From an uncultured Collinsella sp. (GTDB lineage Bacteria; Actinomycetota; Coriobacteriia; Coriobacteriales; Coriobacteriaceae), in NCBI GenBank assembly GCA_900554495.1, contig USHR01000047.1, positions 1-11,987 of the forward strand: a stretch of 11,987 nt of DNA. Reading direction: 5' to 3'. Under the pieces are notes generated by a model. It made no database searches and had not been told where the DNA came from. It saw only the letters and a list, made by a program, of their open reading frames with translations. Positions 11,812-11,987 of this stretch are shown in pieces; positions within the stretch are counted from its first letter, which is position 1, and each line of letters opens with the position of its first letter. The translations under genes and the position numbers were made by a program.

Positions 11812-11987
11812 TTAGCTCAGCAGGTCGATGACGTTGAAGCCGGCGTTGCTCTTGGCGATGACGTCGCGGCCGCCAAAGACGCAGGTGGGCGAGACGGCCG
11901 CAATGCGCGTCACATCGGCGCCGAGCGAGCGCAGCTCACCGGGCGTGGCGGCGAGCATCTGGGCGCGACGCTCCTCGCGCGCGTGCG
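11812..11987 (-). CDS. C-terminal fragment, probable M16 (insulinase-type) peptidase
   Basis: The gene runs off the right edge; only the last 58 codons and the TAA stop (11812-11814) are visible. The translation, from AREERRAQMLAATPGELRSL through AAVSPTCVFGG to GFNVIDLLS, resembles the final strand-helix-strand of M16 metallopeptidases, notably the M16C/PreP group: a helix with ARRxxML, the phrase ATPGELRSLG, and a terminal strand naming an index such as VFGGRDVI. The zinc-binding HxxEH motif would be far upstream, outside the window, so the assignment is tentative. It converges on the YD-repeat gene across the family B hairpins. Confidence 0.5.
   Translation of the reverse strand, partial: HAREERRAQMLAATPGELRSLGADVTRIAAVSPTCVFGGRDVIAKSNAGFNVIDLLS

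Overview
The window looks like chromosome of a high-GC Gram-positive gut anaerobe, most likely a coriobacterium such as Collinsella. This is inferred from the GC-rich codon use, the strong AGGAGG-type ribosome sites and the gene set; no marker gene proves it.

Left part (1-5855): an IS110-type transposase remnant cut off at its 3' side, possibly by the end of another insertion element at 1-55. Then come recQ and a GntR/UTRA regulator, 2 bases apart and probably co-transcribed, and a FrlB-like SIS-domain deglycase. The deglycase has its own promoter, framed by two pairs of ATAGAAC direct repeats spaced 62 bases apart. A strong shared hairpin terminator separates it from a convergent LDH/L-2-hydroxyacid dehydrogenase gene. 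The dehydrogenase is divergent from metA, whose Glu111 predicts acetyl-CoA rather than succinyl-CoA as acyl donor.

Right part (6783-11811): short accessory genes separated by palindromic repeats of at least three families. Family A (motif GAGCGTGGAT with a large hairpin) occurs as two 120-base copies exactly 1400 bases apart. They flank an AbiEi-like protein with a C-terminal PD-(D/E)XK/DUF559-like domain. Next comes 5-formyltetrahydrofolate cyclo-ligase (minus strand), then a hicAB toxin-antitoxin pair with a clear promoter and palindromic operator. Last is a 557-residue membrane protein joining a zinc ribbon, one membrane segment, an EF-hand loop, LRR-like repeats and YD repeats. Family C (core GGGACAGG) lies before the cyclo-ligase and on both sides of the YD-repeat gene, and a degenerate half copy lies beyond hicB. 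Family B is a tandem pair of long hairpins after the YD-repeat gene. Two LexA-like boxes lie between hicA and the YD-repeat gene.

The window closes with the C-terminal 58 codons of a minus-strand gene that resembles M16 (insulinase-type) peptidases.

The housekeeping genes (recQ, metA, the dehydrogenase, the cyclo-ligase) do not form one pathway. The links that can be argued from sequence are the GntR regulator with the adjacent deglycase promoter, hicA with hicB, and the association of repeats with the accessory genes.
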